Positions 19,603 to 28,648 are shown, counted from the stretch's first letter. The stretch is 64,000 nt of DNA from Palsa-504 sp963767565 (GCA_963767565.1 CAVYEG010000002.1:136664-200663); one strand, 5' to 3'. Program-made: numbers and translations. Notes: a model not told the origin generated them from the sequence alone.

Positions 19603-21318
19603 CGTTTCCGCCAGGCGGTACAGCCGGCGCCAGAGCAGCCGGTTGAGCCCGACCACGTACACGCTCATCACCGCCACCCCGACCAGCACCTTCGGGAACG
19701 CTCCCACCGTCGCGGCGGCGGCGATGTAGGCGCCCAGTCCGGTCGCGGTCAGGTGGTGGTGGCCGTAGTTGACCACCTCGGCCACGATCGAGGCGTTCCA
19801 CGCGCCGCCCGCCGCGGTGATCCCGCCGGTCACGTAGGCCGCGAAGATCGCGGGCAGGATGAAGTCCTTCCAGCGCAGCCAGCCGCGCACCCCCATCAGC
19901 TGCATGGCCTCGCGCAGGTCACTCGGGATGGCCGAAGCCCCGGCGATCACGTTGAACAGGATGTACCACTGCGAGCCGAGGGCCATCAGCAGGATCCCGC
20001 CGAAGTTCAGCGACACGCCGGCCGCGATGAAGAACGCCGCCGCGAACGGGAACACGAAGTTGGCCGGGAACGAGGCCAGCACCTGCACGACCGGCTGGGC
20101 CAGCCGGGACACCCGCGGGTTCATCCCGATCCACACCCCGATCGGCACCCAGATCACGCTGGCCACGATGAGCAGCACCACCACCCGGCTGAACGTGACC
20201 GCCCCGTCGACGAAGGCGGGCCCGAACGCGCCCAGCCCGATGGTCACGTGCACGTAGTCCAGCGCCCGCCACGCCCCGTACACCACGACGGCAGAAACCG
20301 CGCCCGCGAAGAACACGTCGCCGGTCCGGGCCCGGACCACCGGCCGCTGCAGCGGATGCTCGGCCAGCCCGAACGGCCTGGTCACCCGGTCCAGCGCCCG
20401 CCCGACCGGCCGCGCCGGCCGCGAGACCAGGGCAGGTACCGAGGAGCGGCGCAGCAGGTCGAGGACCACGCTGCGCGGGCGTTCGGCCGCCTCGGACTCC
20501 TCGAACCGGAACTTCTCGGCCCAGGCCACCATCGGCCGCCAGAACGCCACGTTGACGGCGATGACCAGGACGATCTCGGCCCCGATGGCGATGCCGACCT
20601 TGCTCAGGCTGCTCTGCGCGATGGCCGCGGCCACGTAGGAGCCGATGCCGGGCAGCGCGTAGGTGTGGTTCAGCACGCTGATCGACTCCGAGGCGGCCAG
20701 GAAGAACCAGGCCCCGCCGAAGCTCATCATCCCGTTCCAGACCAGCGGGATCATCCCGCTCGGCACGTCCAGCTTGCAGAACCGCTGCCACTTGGTCAGG
20801 CGCATGACCCGCGCGGCCTCGTCCAGGTCCCGCGGCTGGGAGATCAGCGAGTGATAGAACGCGAACGTCATGTTCCAGGCCATCGACGTGAAGATGGCGA
20901 AGATCGACGCGCACTCCAGGCCGAGCTCGGAGCCGGGGAACAGGTTGATGAACGCGGTGACGGTGACCGTGAGGAAGCCAAGCACCGGGACCGACTGCAG
21001 GATGTCGAGCAGCGGGATCAGCACCGTGGAGGCCCGGCGCAGCCGCGCGGCCGCGGTGGCGTAGACGAACGTGAACAGCACCGACAAGATCAGCCCGATG
21101 AACATCCGCAGCAGCGACCGGACCGCGTAGTACGGCAGGTCGGCCGGGTCGGTGGACACGGTGCTCGGCGCGGTCCTGGGCAGGAACGGCGCGTTCAGCG
21201 CGGGCGCCAGCCGCAGCAGCCCGTACAGCAGGGCCAGCAGCGCCGCGAACACGATCACGTCGACCGGCCGCAGGCTGGGACGGCGCCACACCCCTCGCGA
21301 CGGGAAGGTCCCGGCCAT
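19588..21318 (-). CDS. ABC transporter permease with two fused permease domains (nitrate/sulfonate type)
   Basis: About 576 residues with two copies of the binding-protein-dependent permease fold. Domain 1 covers about residues 15-270 (EAA-like segment LDEAARVMRLTKWQRFCKLDVPSGM). A cytoplasmic linker follows, then domain 2 covers about 325-560 (LREAMQLMGVRGWLRWKDFILPAIF). Single-chain dimers of this kind are known in the nitrate/taurine transporter class. ATG 21318 has GGGGTGG upstream. It is encoded immediately before its ATPase. The periplasmic binding protein is not encoded nearby, so the substrate cannot be inferred. Confidence 0.88.
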   Translation of the reverse strand: MAGTFPSRGVWRRPSLRPVDVIVFAALLALLYGLLRLAPALNAPFLPRTAPSTVSTDPADLPYYAVRSLLRMFIGLILSVLFTFVYATAAARLRRASTVLIPLLDILQSVPVLGFLTVTVTAFINLFPGSELGLECASIFAIFTSMAWNMTFAFYHSLISQPRDLDEAARVMRLTKWQRFCKLDVPSGMIPLVWNGMMSFGGAWFFLAASESISVLNHTYALPGIGSYVAAAIAQSSLSKVGIAIGAEIVLVIAVNVAFWRPMVAWAEKFRFEESEAAERPRSVVLDLLRRSSVPALVSRPARPVGRALDRVTRPFGLAEHPLQRPVVRARTGDVFFAGAVSAVVVYGAWRALDYVHVTIGLGAFGPAFVDGAVTFSRVVVLLIVASVIWVPIGVWIGMNPRVSRLAQPVVQVLASFPANFVFPFAAAFFIAAGVSLNFGGILLMALGSQWYILFNVIAGASAIPSDLREAMQLMGVRGWLRWKDFILPAIFAAYVTGGITAAGGAWNASIVAEVVNYGHHHLTATGLGAYIAAAATVGAFPKVLVGVAVMSVYVVGLNRLLWRRLYRLAETRYSL

Positions 21319-21428
21319 TGACCACCCCACTCTGCACGCCCGTATCCGGTCCGCTAGAAGATTCTCCTGGGCAGCCGGCAGGTCCAGGCCGTCTAACGGG
21401 TGAACAGTTGGCCACAGGGGGGTTACGA

Positions 21429-21746
21429 ATGGAATCCGTGATCGTCGTGTCCACCCGTGATCTACGGCTGCACGACAACCCGGCGCTGCACCAGGCCTGC
21501 GCGGCCTGCCCGGACTTGGCCGCCCAGGCTACCGGCACTTCTTCGCGCTGCTGGCCGACGGCGACATGGCCAACAACGCGGGCAACTGGCAGTGGGTGGC
21601 CGGGGACCGGCAACAACACCCGGCCCAACCGGGTCATGAACCCGCTGCGCCAGGCCGGGATTCACACCCCGTGGCGGCTGGACGCCGCGGCCCGCCGCCG
21701 GCTCGGCTACCCCGCTCCCATCGTCGAGCTCGCAGACCGTAACGCC
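21429..21746 (+). pseudogene. DNA photolyase remnant, internally deleted and frameshifted
   Basis: ATG 21429 starts the cryptochrome/photolyase N-terminus (VIVVSTRDLRLHDNPALHQAC). About 25 residues later the sequence jumps, in a different frame, to the far C-terminal part: RHFFALLADGDMANNAGNWQW, the conserved FAD-pocket/DNA region. One extra G in GCCGGGGACC then shifts it back to NTRPNRVMNPLRQA. Around 380 central residues are gone. It cannot be functional. CarH/LitR regulons often contain a photolyase, which may be coincidence here. Confidence 0.8.
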
Positions 21747-21797
21747 ACGGACCGTTCGGCCGCCTGGAAAGATCCTTTGGCCGAACGGTCCGTGGTG
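21743..21797. terminator. Strong hairpin, probable terminator of the fasciclin operon
   Basis: CCACGGACCGTTCGGCC (21745-21761) pairs perfectly with 21779-21795 over 17 bp around a 17-base loop. It sits 15 bases beyond the fasciclin stop codon and just after the photolyase remnant, so it could stop transcription in either direction. There is no clear T-run, as is common in high-GC actinomycetes. Confidence 0.75.
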
Positions 21798-21809
21798 TTA
21801 AGCGGCCGG

Positions 21810-22445
21810 TCAGGACGACGGCGGCATCAGCACGGAGTTGATGATGTACACGGTGGCGTTGGCGGTGCCCACGTTGCCGCACACCACGTCGGCGCTGTTG
21901 ACCTCGTAAGTGCTGCCCATCAGGGCCGGCGTGACCATGGCGCCTTCCAGCGTCTTGAGCGGGGTGCCCGCGGCCAGCTGGGCCGGGGTGTAACGGCCGG
22001 ACACCACGTGGTAGGTGAGGATCTTGGTCAGCTCGGCCTTGTTGGCCAGCACGCTGTTCAGCGTGGCCGCCGGGATCTTGGCGAACGCGGCGTTGTCCGG
22101 GGCGAACACGGTGATGTTCGACGCGGCGTTCAGCGTGTCGACCAGGCCGGCCTTCTTCACCGCGGCGACCAGCGTGGACAGCACCGGGTTAGCCGAAGCG
22201 GCGGTAGCCACCGGGGCGGTGGCCATGCCGGTGAAGCTGCCCGCGCCGGACTTGGGCACGGAGGAGCAGCCCGGGCCGAAGTCGGCGGTGGTGGCCGCGG
22301 AGGACGCCGGCGCCGCGGCCGGGGCCGAGGAGGCCGGGGCCGAGGAGGCGGGCGCGGACGCCGACGAGGACCCGCTCGAGCTGCACGCGGTCGCGGTCAG
22401 GGCGCAAGCGGCCACGCCGCAGGCGGCCAGTACACGGTATTTCAT
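21810..22445 (-). CDS. Fasciclin (FAS1) domain lipoprotein, Mpt83/Mpt70-like
   Basis: 211 residues. The signal peptide ends in a lipobox (ALTATAC), so it should be lipid-anchored outside the cell. A low-complexity Ser/Ala/Pro linker (residues 22-52) is followed by one FAS1 domain: NPVLSTLVAAVKKAGLVDTL, then ITVFAPDNAAFAKIP, ILTYHVVSGRYT and the terminal VYIINSVLMPP. AGGAGA precedes ATG 22445. It lies 26 bases after the molybdoenzyme and close to a SigK/RskA pair; in mycobacteria SigK controls fasciclin proteins Mpt70/Mpt83, so the same control is likely here. Confidence 0.88.
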   Translation of the reverse strand: MKYRVLAACGVAACALTATACSSSGSSSASAPASSAPASSAPAAAPASSAATTADFGPGCSSVPKSGAGSFTGMATAPVATAASANPVLSTLVAAVKKAGLVDTLNAASNITVFAPDNAAFAKIPAATLNSVLANKAELTKILTYHVVSGRYTPAQLAAGTPLKTLEGAMVTPALMGSTYEVNSADVVCGNVGTANATVYIINSVLMPPSS

Positions 22446-22471
22446 GGTTTCTCCTTTTAAGCGGGTGGCCG

Positions 22472-24106
22472 TCAGCTGACGGTCACCACGACGGAATCCC
22501 AGCCGGTTGCTCCGGACGGGAAGATCTGGGCGCGCTGCGAGACCTGCGTCACGCCCGCGTTGCTGGTGGCCCGCACCTGGAGCTGGTGCAGCCCCGAGGT
22601 GGCGGGCCAGGTCCACATCCACTGCCGCCAGGTGTCGATGCCGTCGGCGGCGGCCAGCCGGGCGGGGTGCCAGGGGCCGTTGTCCACGCTGATCTCGACC
22701 GCGGCGATGCCGTCCTCGGGCGCCCAGGCCACCCCGGCCACCGTCACCGGGCCCGTCGCCACCTGGGCCAGCGGCTTGGGCACGTCGATGCGCGACTCGA
22801 CCTTGATCGGCGCCACCGCGGCGTAGCCGCGCCGGGTCCAGTAGGCCTGCTGCGCGGCGAACGTGGTCAGGGTCAGCTTGGTGACCCACTTGGTGGCCGA
22901 GGTGTAGCCGTACAGGCCGGGCACCACCATCCGGGCCGGGAAGCCGTGCGCCACCGGCAGCGGCTGGCCGTTCATGCCCACCGCCAGCAACCCCGGCCGG
23001 CCGTCCATGATCGCCGCCACCGGGGTGGAGATCGTCATGCCGTCGGTGGAGGTAGACAGCACCTGGTCGGCGCCGGCCCGCACGCCGGCCCGGCGCAGCA
23101 GCCCGGCCAGCGGCACGCCCAGCCAGCGGGCGTTGCCCGCGTAAGGTCCGCCGACCACGTTGGAGACGCAGACCATGGTGATGTCGGCCTCGGTCAGCGG
23201 CATCTTCAGCAGCTCGTCGAAGCTGAACTCGAGCTCGCGGGCGACCATCCCGTCGATCTTCAGCGTCCAGCCCTGCGGTGACACCTGCGGCAGCACCAGG
23301 TCGGTGTCGACCCGGTAGAAGCTCGCGTTCGAGGTGAGGAACGGGGTCAGGCCCGGGATGCGCAGTTCGGCGCCCGCCGGGATGGCCCTGGCGCGCCCGG
23401 CCGCGGCGGGCAGCCGCACCGCCGCCCGGGCGGAGGTGATGCTGAACCGCCGCAGCAGCACGTCACCGGCCCCGCCGGCCACCGCGGCCGCCGCCGCCGC
23501 GCCGCCGGCCACGGCCAGGAACCGGCGCCGGCCCGGTGACCCGGTGGCTTGCCGGCCCGTGTCGGCCAGGCCCGTGTCGGCCAGCCCCGTCTCCGGGTTC
23601 TGCTCCGGGGCGGGCTCCGGCGGCCGGATGGCGCGCGTGAGCTCCGGCAGCGCCAGTGCCGCGGCGGCCACGCCGGCCAGCGTGGGCACCACGTCCACCA
23701 GGCCGGCCCCCGGCAGGCGCAGCGCGGCCGTCACGCCTAGGCCTGCGAAGGCCACCAGCCCGGCCATCCCGCAGCCGATCTTGCGCACGGCCAGCACGCC
23801 GAGCAGCGCGGCGAATCCGGCCAGCATGACCAGGATGCCCGCGATCAGGGCTTCCTTGTCGTGCGAGCCGAAGTGCACGATCGCGAAATCCTTGACCGGG
23901 ATCGGCGTCAGGTTGATCGCCGTCTCGCCGACCGCGATGACCGGGGCACTGTCCGGGCCGATCAGCGCGGCCGCGAGCTCGGCCACGCCCAGCGCCACGG
24001 CGGCGGCGAGAATCCCCGCCAGTGCCGCCGCCGCGAGCCGGGCGATCGCGCCGATTACGGAATGCGATGGCTTATGCCCGTCCTGTGTCCTGATCACGGC
24101 GGCCAT
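22472..24106 (-). CDS. Membrane-anchored molybdopterin oxidoreductase (sulfite-oxidase family)
   Basis: 544 residues. The N-terminal ~165 residues hold about four hydrophobic helices. They are followed by a Tat-like motif in SPGRRRFLAVAGG with a further hydrophobic stretch, and then the sulfite-oxidase fold. The cysteine that ligates molybdenum lies in ITMVCVSNVVGG, and GHGFPAR-like VAHGFPARMVVPGLYGY is present. A C-terminal Ig-like Mo-co dimerisation domain ends near WDSVVVTV. This class is extracytoplasmic; the natural substrate is uncertain (sulfite or methionine-sulfoxide-like compounds are family examples). A short ADTGLADTG repeat lies in the linker. It is first of two genes with the fasciclin protein and divergent from sigK. 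Confidence 0.85.
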   Translation of the reverse strand: MAAVIRTQDGHKPSHSVIGAIARLAAAALAGILAAAVALGVAELAAALIGPDSAPVIAVGETAINLTPIPVKDFAIVHFGSHDKEALIAGILVMLAGFAALLGVLAVRKIGCGMAGLVAFAGLGVTAALRLPGAGLVDVVPTLAGVAAAALALPELTRAIRPPEPAPEQNPETGLADTGLADTGRQATGSPGRRRFLAVAGGAAAAAAVAGGAGDVLLRRFSITSARAAVRLPAAAGRARAIPAGAELRIPGLTPFLTSNASFYRVDTDLVLPQVSPQGWTLKIDGMVARELEFSFDELLKMPLTEADITMVCVSNVVGGPYAGNARWLGVPLAGLLRRAGVRAGADQVLSTSTDGMTISTPVAAIMDGRPGLLAVGMNGQPLPVAHGFPARMVVPGLYGYTSATKWVTKLTLTTFAAQQAYWTRRGYAAVAPIKVESRIDVPKPLAQVATGPVTVAGVAWAPEDGIAAVEISVDNGPWHPARLAAADGIDTWRQWMWTWPATSGLHQLQVRATSNAGVTQVSQRAQIFPSGATGWDSVVVTVS

Positions 24107-24194
24107 TCGGAGCTGGGCCAGAACCGGATTGGCGGCACCGATATTTATGCAGGTCCCGGCCGTTCAGAGCAATCCGGCGGCGGTCCTGTCTCGA

Positions 24195-24809
24195 ATGCCA
24201 GGCATGAGACGGACGGAGATACGCCCGCTTCCGCCGGATCCCGGAGCCGCCGAGGACACCGGGCAGGACCCGGACCTGGCTGGTCTGCTGGCCCGCGTGG
24301 CCTGCGGGGACCATCAGGCGTTCGAGCAGGTCTACGGGGAGCTGGCCGGACCGGTGTACGGGGTGGTCCGGCAGGTGCTGCGCGATCCGGCCCAGTCCGA
24401 GGAGATTGCCCAGGAGGTGCTGCTGGAGATCTGGCGCACCGCCTCCCGGTTCGACCCGGCCCGGGGCAGTGCGGCGGCCTGGTCGCTGACCATCGCCCAC
24501 CGCCGCGCGGTGGACCGGGTCCGGTCCGAGAACGCCGGCTCACGCCGCGAGCTGAAGGCCGCGCCTGACCTGTCCGGAGCGGACGAGGACGTGGTCGAGG
24601 TGGTCGCGGCCCGGCTGGACCAGCAGCGGGTCCGCCGCTGCCTGGGTAGCCTGACCGACCTGCAGCGCGAGTCAATCAACCTCGCCTACTACGGCGGATA
24701 CAGCTATCCGGAGGTCGCGCAGCTGCTCGGGGTGGCTCTGGGCACGGTGAAGACGCGAATCAGGGACGGGATGATCAGGATGCGCGACTGCCTGGGGGTG
24801 GAATGGTGA
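24195..24809 (+). CDS. ECF RNA polymerase sigma factor, SigK-like
   Basis: About 204 residues. Region 2 spans FEQVYGELAGPVYGVVRQVLRD to EIWRTASRFDPARGSAAAW, and region 4 spans LGSLTDLQRESINLAYYGGYSYPEVAQLL to VKTRIRDGMIRMRD. The start is ATG 24195 or ATG 24204; both have poor ribosome sites and the frame is open far upstream. The gene overlaps its anti-sigma gene by seven bases, as usual in sigK-rskA pairs. Divergent molybdoenzyme and fasciclin genes are the probable targets. The name is by similarity of gene content, not sequence identity. Confidence 0.85.
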   Translation: MPGMRRTEIRPLPPDPGAAEDTGQDPDLAGLLARVACGDHQAFEQVYGELAGPVYGVVRQVLRDPAQSEEIAQEVLLEIWRTASRFDPARGSAAAWSLTIAHRRAVDRVRSENAGSRRELKAAPDLSGADEDVVEVVAARLDQQRVRRCLGSLTDLQRESINLAYYGGYSYPEVAQLLGVALGTVKTRIRDGMIRMRDCLGVEW

Positions 24810-25576
24810 AGAGCATGCATGGCGACCTGCACGTGCTCACCGGCAGCTACGCCCTCGACGCGCTGGCCGGCCCGGAGCGGGATGCCTTCGAGCGTCATCT
24901 GCAGCACTGCGCTTCCTGCGACGCGGAGGTTCGCGGGCTGCGCGAGGCCGCGGCCCGGCTGGCCATGGCCCGCGCCGTCGAACCGCCGGACCTGATGCGG
25001 CAGCGGGTGCTGGCCGCCACCTACCGTACCCGGCAGCTCCCGCCCGCCCTTGATGACCGGCTGAGCCGCCGGGCCTGGTTGGTCCGGCTGGTGCGTCCGG
25101 CCGGCCGCCGGACCGCCCCGGCCCGGCACCGGCACCTGCCGCGTGCCATCGCCGCCGGCGTGGCCGCAGCCGCGGCCGCGGCCATCGCCTTCGGCGTGGT
25201 CAGCCAGGTCACGGCGCCGCCCCGGCCGCCCGCCGCGATCAGCAGCGTGCTCGGGGCCCGGGACGCCCAGACCGAGACCATGCGCACGGCCGACGGCGGC
25301 ACCGTCACCGTGACGGTCTCCTGGGACCAGCGCGAAGCCGTGGTCACCACCGCGGGCCTGTCGTCGCTGCCGTCCGCCCGGGTTTACCAGCTGTGGGTGA
25401 TGAGCCCGGCCGGGACCAGCCCGGTCCAGGCGCGTTCGGCCGGCCTGCTGCGTTCCGGGCCGGTGCTGGCCTCGGCCATCCGCCCCGGCGACCGGATCGG
25501 CATCACCGTCGAGCCCGCCGGCGGCACCGCCCAGCCCACCACTAAACCAGTCGTGACCATGACCCTGCCCGTCTAG
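24803..25576 (+). CDS. Anti-sigma factor, RskA family
   Basis: 257 residues from ATG 24803. The N-terminal anti-sigma zinc finger has the H-x3-C-x2-C motif in HLQHCASCDAEV. A membrane helix lies at about residues 118-138 (AIAAGVAAAAAAAIAFGVV), and the extracytoplasmic RskA domain follows (DGGTVTVTVSWDQREAV, RVYQLWVMSPAGTSPVQA), ending in MTLPV. It should hold the SigK-like factor at the membrane until regulated proteolysis. It is translationally coupled to the sigma gene, ending one base before the next open frame. Confidence 0.88.
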   Translation: MVKSMHGDLHVLTGSYALDALAGPERDAFERHLQHCASCDAEVRGLREAAARLAMARAVEPPDLMRQRVLAATYRTRQLPPALDDRLSRRAWLVRLVRPAGRRTAPARHRHLPRAIAAGVAAAAAAAIAFGVVSQVTAPPRPPAAISSVLGARDAQTETMRTADGGTVTVTVSWDQREAVVTTAGLSSLPSARVYQLWVMSPAGTSPVQARSAGLLRSGPVLASAIRPGDRIGITVEPAGGTAQPTTKPVVTMTLPV

Positions 25577-25577
25577 G

Positions 25578-26183
25578 GTGGACCGGGTGAGCAGCCTCGT
25601 TGTCCACCCGGTGCTGCGCAGCAAGGCCGAGGCGGCCGGGGCGACGGGCTGGCTCCGTGACCTGCCCGGGATCATCGCCGGGCTCGAGCAGGACTGGTCG
25701 ATCACGGTCGGCCGGCCCTTCGACAGCTCGACCGAGGCGTTCGTGGCCGAGGCGACGCTGGCCGACGGCACGCCCGCCGTGCTCAAGCTGAGCATCCCGC
25801 GGCCCGGCGACCACGCCAGGCACGAGATCACCGTGCTCAGGCTGACTCGGCCGCCCGTGCTCGGCCCGCGCCGTCGAGTACGCGCTGACCTGCGCCGAGC
25901 AGCGGGTCGCGGCCCACGACGACCGGACGGGCTGCTGGCCGAGGCCGAGTACGACCTGGGCATCATCATGCGCGAGGACCCGGTGGAACTGCTGCACGGC
26001 GACCCGCGCGAGCGGTCCCGGTGGCTGGCCTGGCGCTGCGGCCTGGACGAGACCGCGATCTGGGCCTGGGGCGCCGTCGAGCGGGTCTCGACCGGCCTGC
26101 TCTGTACCAGGATCGGGCTGCAGCCGGTCGGCGCCGAGATGCTCGCCGCCGCCGACCAGGTGGCTGTGCTCCCGGCCGGCTAG
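25578..26183 (+). pseudogene. APH(6)/hydroxyurea-type kinase, internally deleted
   Basis: Begins like the aminoglycoside/hydroxyurea kinase family (LPGIIAGLEQDWSITVGRPF ... AVLKLSIPR..HEITVLRL) and ends like it (DGLLAEAEYDLGIIMREDPV, RVSTGLLCTRIGLQPVG). The middle is only a nonsense stretch, but in another frame it contains ARAVEYALTCAEQRVAAHDD, the segment just before the catalytic loop. The HGDxHxxN catalytic loop itself is absent. At least two deletions, one shifting frame, are needed to explain this. The encoded 201-residue product would be catalytically dead. Confidence 0.75.
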
Positions 26184-26455
26184 CCCGGCTGCCTGGCCCC
26201 AGGGCCGGCCAATCCGAGTGGTGGAACGTGGACGTGGTCGGCGTGCGCAGAACCGGTGATCTCGCCCGCCAGCAGGTAGAACATCTCGTCCTCGCCGTCG
26301 TGCACGTGGCGGTGCACCGACAGCCCGGCCGGGTAGACGCACTCCATCACGCCGAGCTGGCCCAGCGTCTGCTCACCCGACGCCTTGATCACCACGGCGG
26401 ACCCGTGGAAGCCGTAGGCCAGGCCCTGGCCCGGCCCCAGTATGAACCCTGGCAT
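26180..26455 (-). pseudogene. Cupin-domain protein, C-terminally truncated
   Basis: 91 residues. It starts like a small actinobacterial cupin (FILGPGQGLAYGFHGSAVVI) and has the metal-binding HRHVHDGEDEMFYLLAGE motif. It breaks after GEITG: the second cupin motif (PRGIPHGF type) is missing and replaced by an unrelated tail. Its stop overlaps the neighbouring kinase pseudogene stop in CTAG, which suggests that the same deletion removed both gene ends. Confidence 0.6.
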
Positions 26456-26577
26456 GACCGATCACCCCGGGGATCATCGTACCGGTAGAGCGTCGGCCGT
26501 TATATCGTCTTGCGGTATAGCGGATTGCGTTGTAGTGTGAGGCGACATATGAACGGGACGGGTCACGGGAGGACGAC

Positions 26578-26894
26578 ATGGGAGACAGGCTGGATCGCTG
26601 GGCCGATCCGCCGCTGCTGGTGCTGGCCAGCCTGGCCGCCGAGCCGAAGCACGGCTACGCCATCACGCAGGATGTGGCGCAGACCATGGGCGTCCGGCTC
26701 AGCGCCGGCACTCTCTACGCCGTGATCGCCCGCCTGGAAGCCAAGGGGCTGATCGAGCCGCTGGAATCCGATGACCGCCGCCGGCCCTACCGCATCACGG
26801 CTGCCGGGCCGGCGCGCTGGCCGAGCAGTCGGCGCGGATGAGCCAGGTGGCCTCGCTGGCCACCGAGCGGCTGCGCGCCTGGGCCACGGCATGA
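26578..26894 (+). pseudogene. PadR-family regulator, frameshifted near its end
   Basis: ATG 26578 opens a PadR winged-helix protein (LLVLASLAAEPKHGYAITQDV, LYAVIARLEAKGLIEPLESDDRRRPYRITAAG). After that the main frame ends at 26841. In another frame the expected end continues (ALAEQSARMSQVASLATERLRAWATA) to a TGA at 26892-26894 that overlaps the next gene's ATG. One base is missing near 26800. If it is real, the helical dimerisation end is lost; if it is a sequence error, the intact gene would be about 105 residues. PadR repressors with such partners usually control the adjacent membrane protein. Confidence 0.7.
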
Positions 26895-27757
26895 CCGGCC
26901 CCGCGCCCAGCGCGACGCTCCCAGCCCGGATGGTGCTGGCCCTGTACCCGCCGTCCTGGCGGGCCCGCTACGGCGACGAGGTCCGGGCCCTGCTCGACGA
27001 ATCCGGCGGCGGCACGCGGGCCGTGGCCAGCCTGGCCTGGCAGGCCCTGCCCACCTGGATCTGGCCGCCGTCGCACCTGCACGACCGGCCCACCCGGATG
27101 CGGACCAGCCTGGCCACCGGCCTGATGTCCTGGTCGTTCCTGGCCGGCCTGGGCCTGGTCTTCGTGCAGCTCACCCAGTTGCAGGGCTACCGCCCGGCCG
27201 GTCATCCGGTCATCGGCTGGTGCTATGCCGTCTTCGACGCGGCCCTGGCCGTCTCGGTCCTGGCCGCCGGCCTCGGCGGCCTGCCGCTGTGGCTGCTCAT
27301 GCTGCGCCGCGCCCGCCGTGACCGGAGCGTGCCCGACCTGGCCTTCCTGCTGGCCCCGGTGGTTGTCCCGGCCGCCTACCTGGCTGCGGTGCGGGTCACC
27401 GTCCGGTTCGTCGGGGGCCCGGGCGGGGTCAGCCCGTGGTGGTTCCTGGCCGTCACCGTGGCCGGGTTCGGCGCTGCCGGCCTGGCCGCCGCCGGGCCGA
27501 GCCTGGCCCTGCGCCGGCTCCAGCCCCGCGGGCCAGCGCTGCGCCTGGCCGCGACGGCGGGCGGCATCGCGGCCGCGGCCATGCTGGCGGCCAGCGCCGC
27601 CGTCATCGTCGCCGTGGCCGGCCTGTGCCTGTGGGCCCCCGGCTTCGCCGGCTACCACCACGCCACCTGGCCCGGGATCTTCCTGGCCCTGGTGGCGGTC
27701 GCCGCGTCGGTCACCGCGGTCAGCGCGGCCCGGGGCGCGCGCGCCGCGCTCGCCTAG
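26891..27757 (+). CDS. PadR-associated membrane protein
   Basis: 288 residues. The N-terminus has the motif MVLALYPPSWRARYGDEVRALLDE, found in a family of actinobacterial membrane proteins that follow PadR genes. About six or seven hydrophobic helices come after it (WSFLAGLGLVFV, VFDAALAVSVLAAGLGGLPLW and others). It shares an ATGA overlap with the PadR gene, so the two are one transcript. The function is unknown; the arrangement suggests the PadR protein represses this gene. Confidence 0.75.
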   Translation: MTGPAPSATLPARMVLALYPPSWRARYGDEVRALLDESGGGTRAVASLAWQALPTWIWPPSHLHDRPTRMRTSLATGLMSWSFLAGLGLVFVQLTQLQGYRPAGHPVIGWCYAVFDAALAVSVLAAGLGGLPLWLLMLRRARRDRSVPDLAFLLAPVVVPAAYLAAVRVTVRFVGGPGGVSPWWFLAVTVAGFGAAGLAAAGPSLALRRLQPRGPALRLAATAGGIAAAAMLAASAAVIVAVAGLCLWAPGFAGYHHATWPGIFLALVAVAASVTAVSAARGARAALA

Positions 27758-27760
27758 GGT

Positions 27761-28648
27761 GTGGCTCTGACCGTTACCGACGCCGCGGTGCGCGCCGCGC
27801 TCGCCGTCGCCGCAGGCTTCGGCCTCATCAGTACCGACCCCGAAATACTGGCCGACGGCGCGAACGTCGTCATCCATCTGAGCCCCGCGCCGGTGGTGGC
27901 CAAGGTGGCGGCCAGCACGCCCGCGGTCCGGCCGGACAGCGCGGCCTGGCTGCAGCGCGAACTCGACGTCACCGCCTTCCTGTCCGTCCGCGGCGCCCCG
28001 GTCATGCCGCCCAGCCCGGAAATCCCCGCTACCACCCATTCCGGCCACGGGCACGTGATGTCCTTCTGGCGCTACCAACCGCCGGCCAACCCGGGCGGCC
28101 CGCCGCCGCGCGCGGACGAACAGGCCATCGGGTCGATGCTGCGCGACCTGCACGCGGTGCTGCGCGGCTACCCCGGCCCGCTGCCCGTGCTGGCACCGCT
28201 GCAGGACATCCCCGCCTACCTGGCCCGCCCGCAGACCCGGCTGGACGCCGGGCAGAAGTCGGCGCTGGCCGCCGCCTACGCCCGGCTGACCGCGGAACTG
28301 GACCCGGCCGCCCCGGCACAGCCGCTGCACGGCGACGCCAGCGCCGGCAACCTCATGGCCACCGATCAGGGCTGGCTCTGGCACGACTTCGAGGACACCT
28401 GCTCCGGGCCGGTGGCCTGGGACCTGGCCGCCTCCACCGCCAGCCGGTACCAGGACGGCCCGTGCGTCCTGGCCGCCTACCGAGACCCGGTGGACCCAGG
28501 CCAGCTGGCCGTCTGCGAGCAGCTGCGGCGGCTGCACCTGACCGCCTGGTACTGCCTGTACGCCGAGCGGCTGCCCGGACTGGAGCCGCGGGCCGCCGAG
28601 CTCGTGGCCGGCTGGCCGCCCGCCGAGGCAGCTCCGACCTCCCGGTGA
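27761..28648 (+). CDS. Aminoglycoside-phosphotransferase-family kinase
   Basis: 295 residues from GTG 27761. It has the kinase fold of the APH/choline-kinase superfamily: catalytic loop LHGDASAGNLM and metal-binding segment WHDFEDTCSGPVAWDLA (Asp in HDFED). The N-lobe VVAKVAAS carries the expected lysine. The target, whether an antibiotic or a cell metabolite, is not known. The gene is intact, unlike the APH-like debris at 25.6 kb and 32.9 kb. It stands 3 bases after the membrane protein gene and may be co-transcribed. Confidence 0.8.
   Translation: MALTVTDAAVRAALAVAAGFGLISTDPEILADGANVVIHLSPAPVVAKVAASTPAVRPDSAAWLQRELDVTAFLSVRGAPVMPPSPEIPATTHSGHGHVMSFWRYQPPANPGGPPPRADEQAIGSMLRDLHAVLRGYPGPLPVLAPLQDIPAYLARPQTRLDAGQKSALAAAYARLTAELDPAAPAQPLHGDASAGNLMATDQGWLWHDFEDTCSGPVAWDLAASTASRYQDGPCVLAAYRDPVDPGQLAVCEQLRRLHLTAWYCLYAERLPGLEPRAAELVAGWPPAEAAPTSR

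Noticed and set aside
22507..24568. Plus-strand frames opposite the molybdoenzyme, such as the part before the sigma factor.
   Set aside because: The SigK-like domain only begins after 24195; earlier residues are antisense to the molybdoenzyme.
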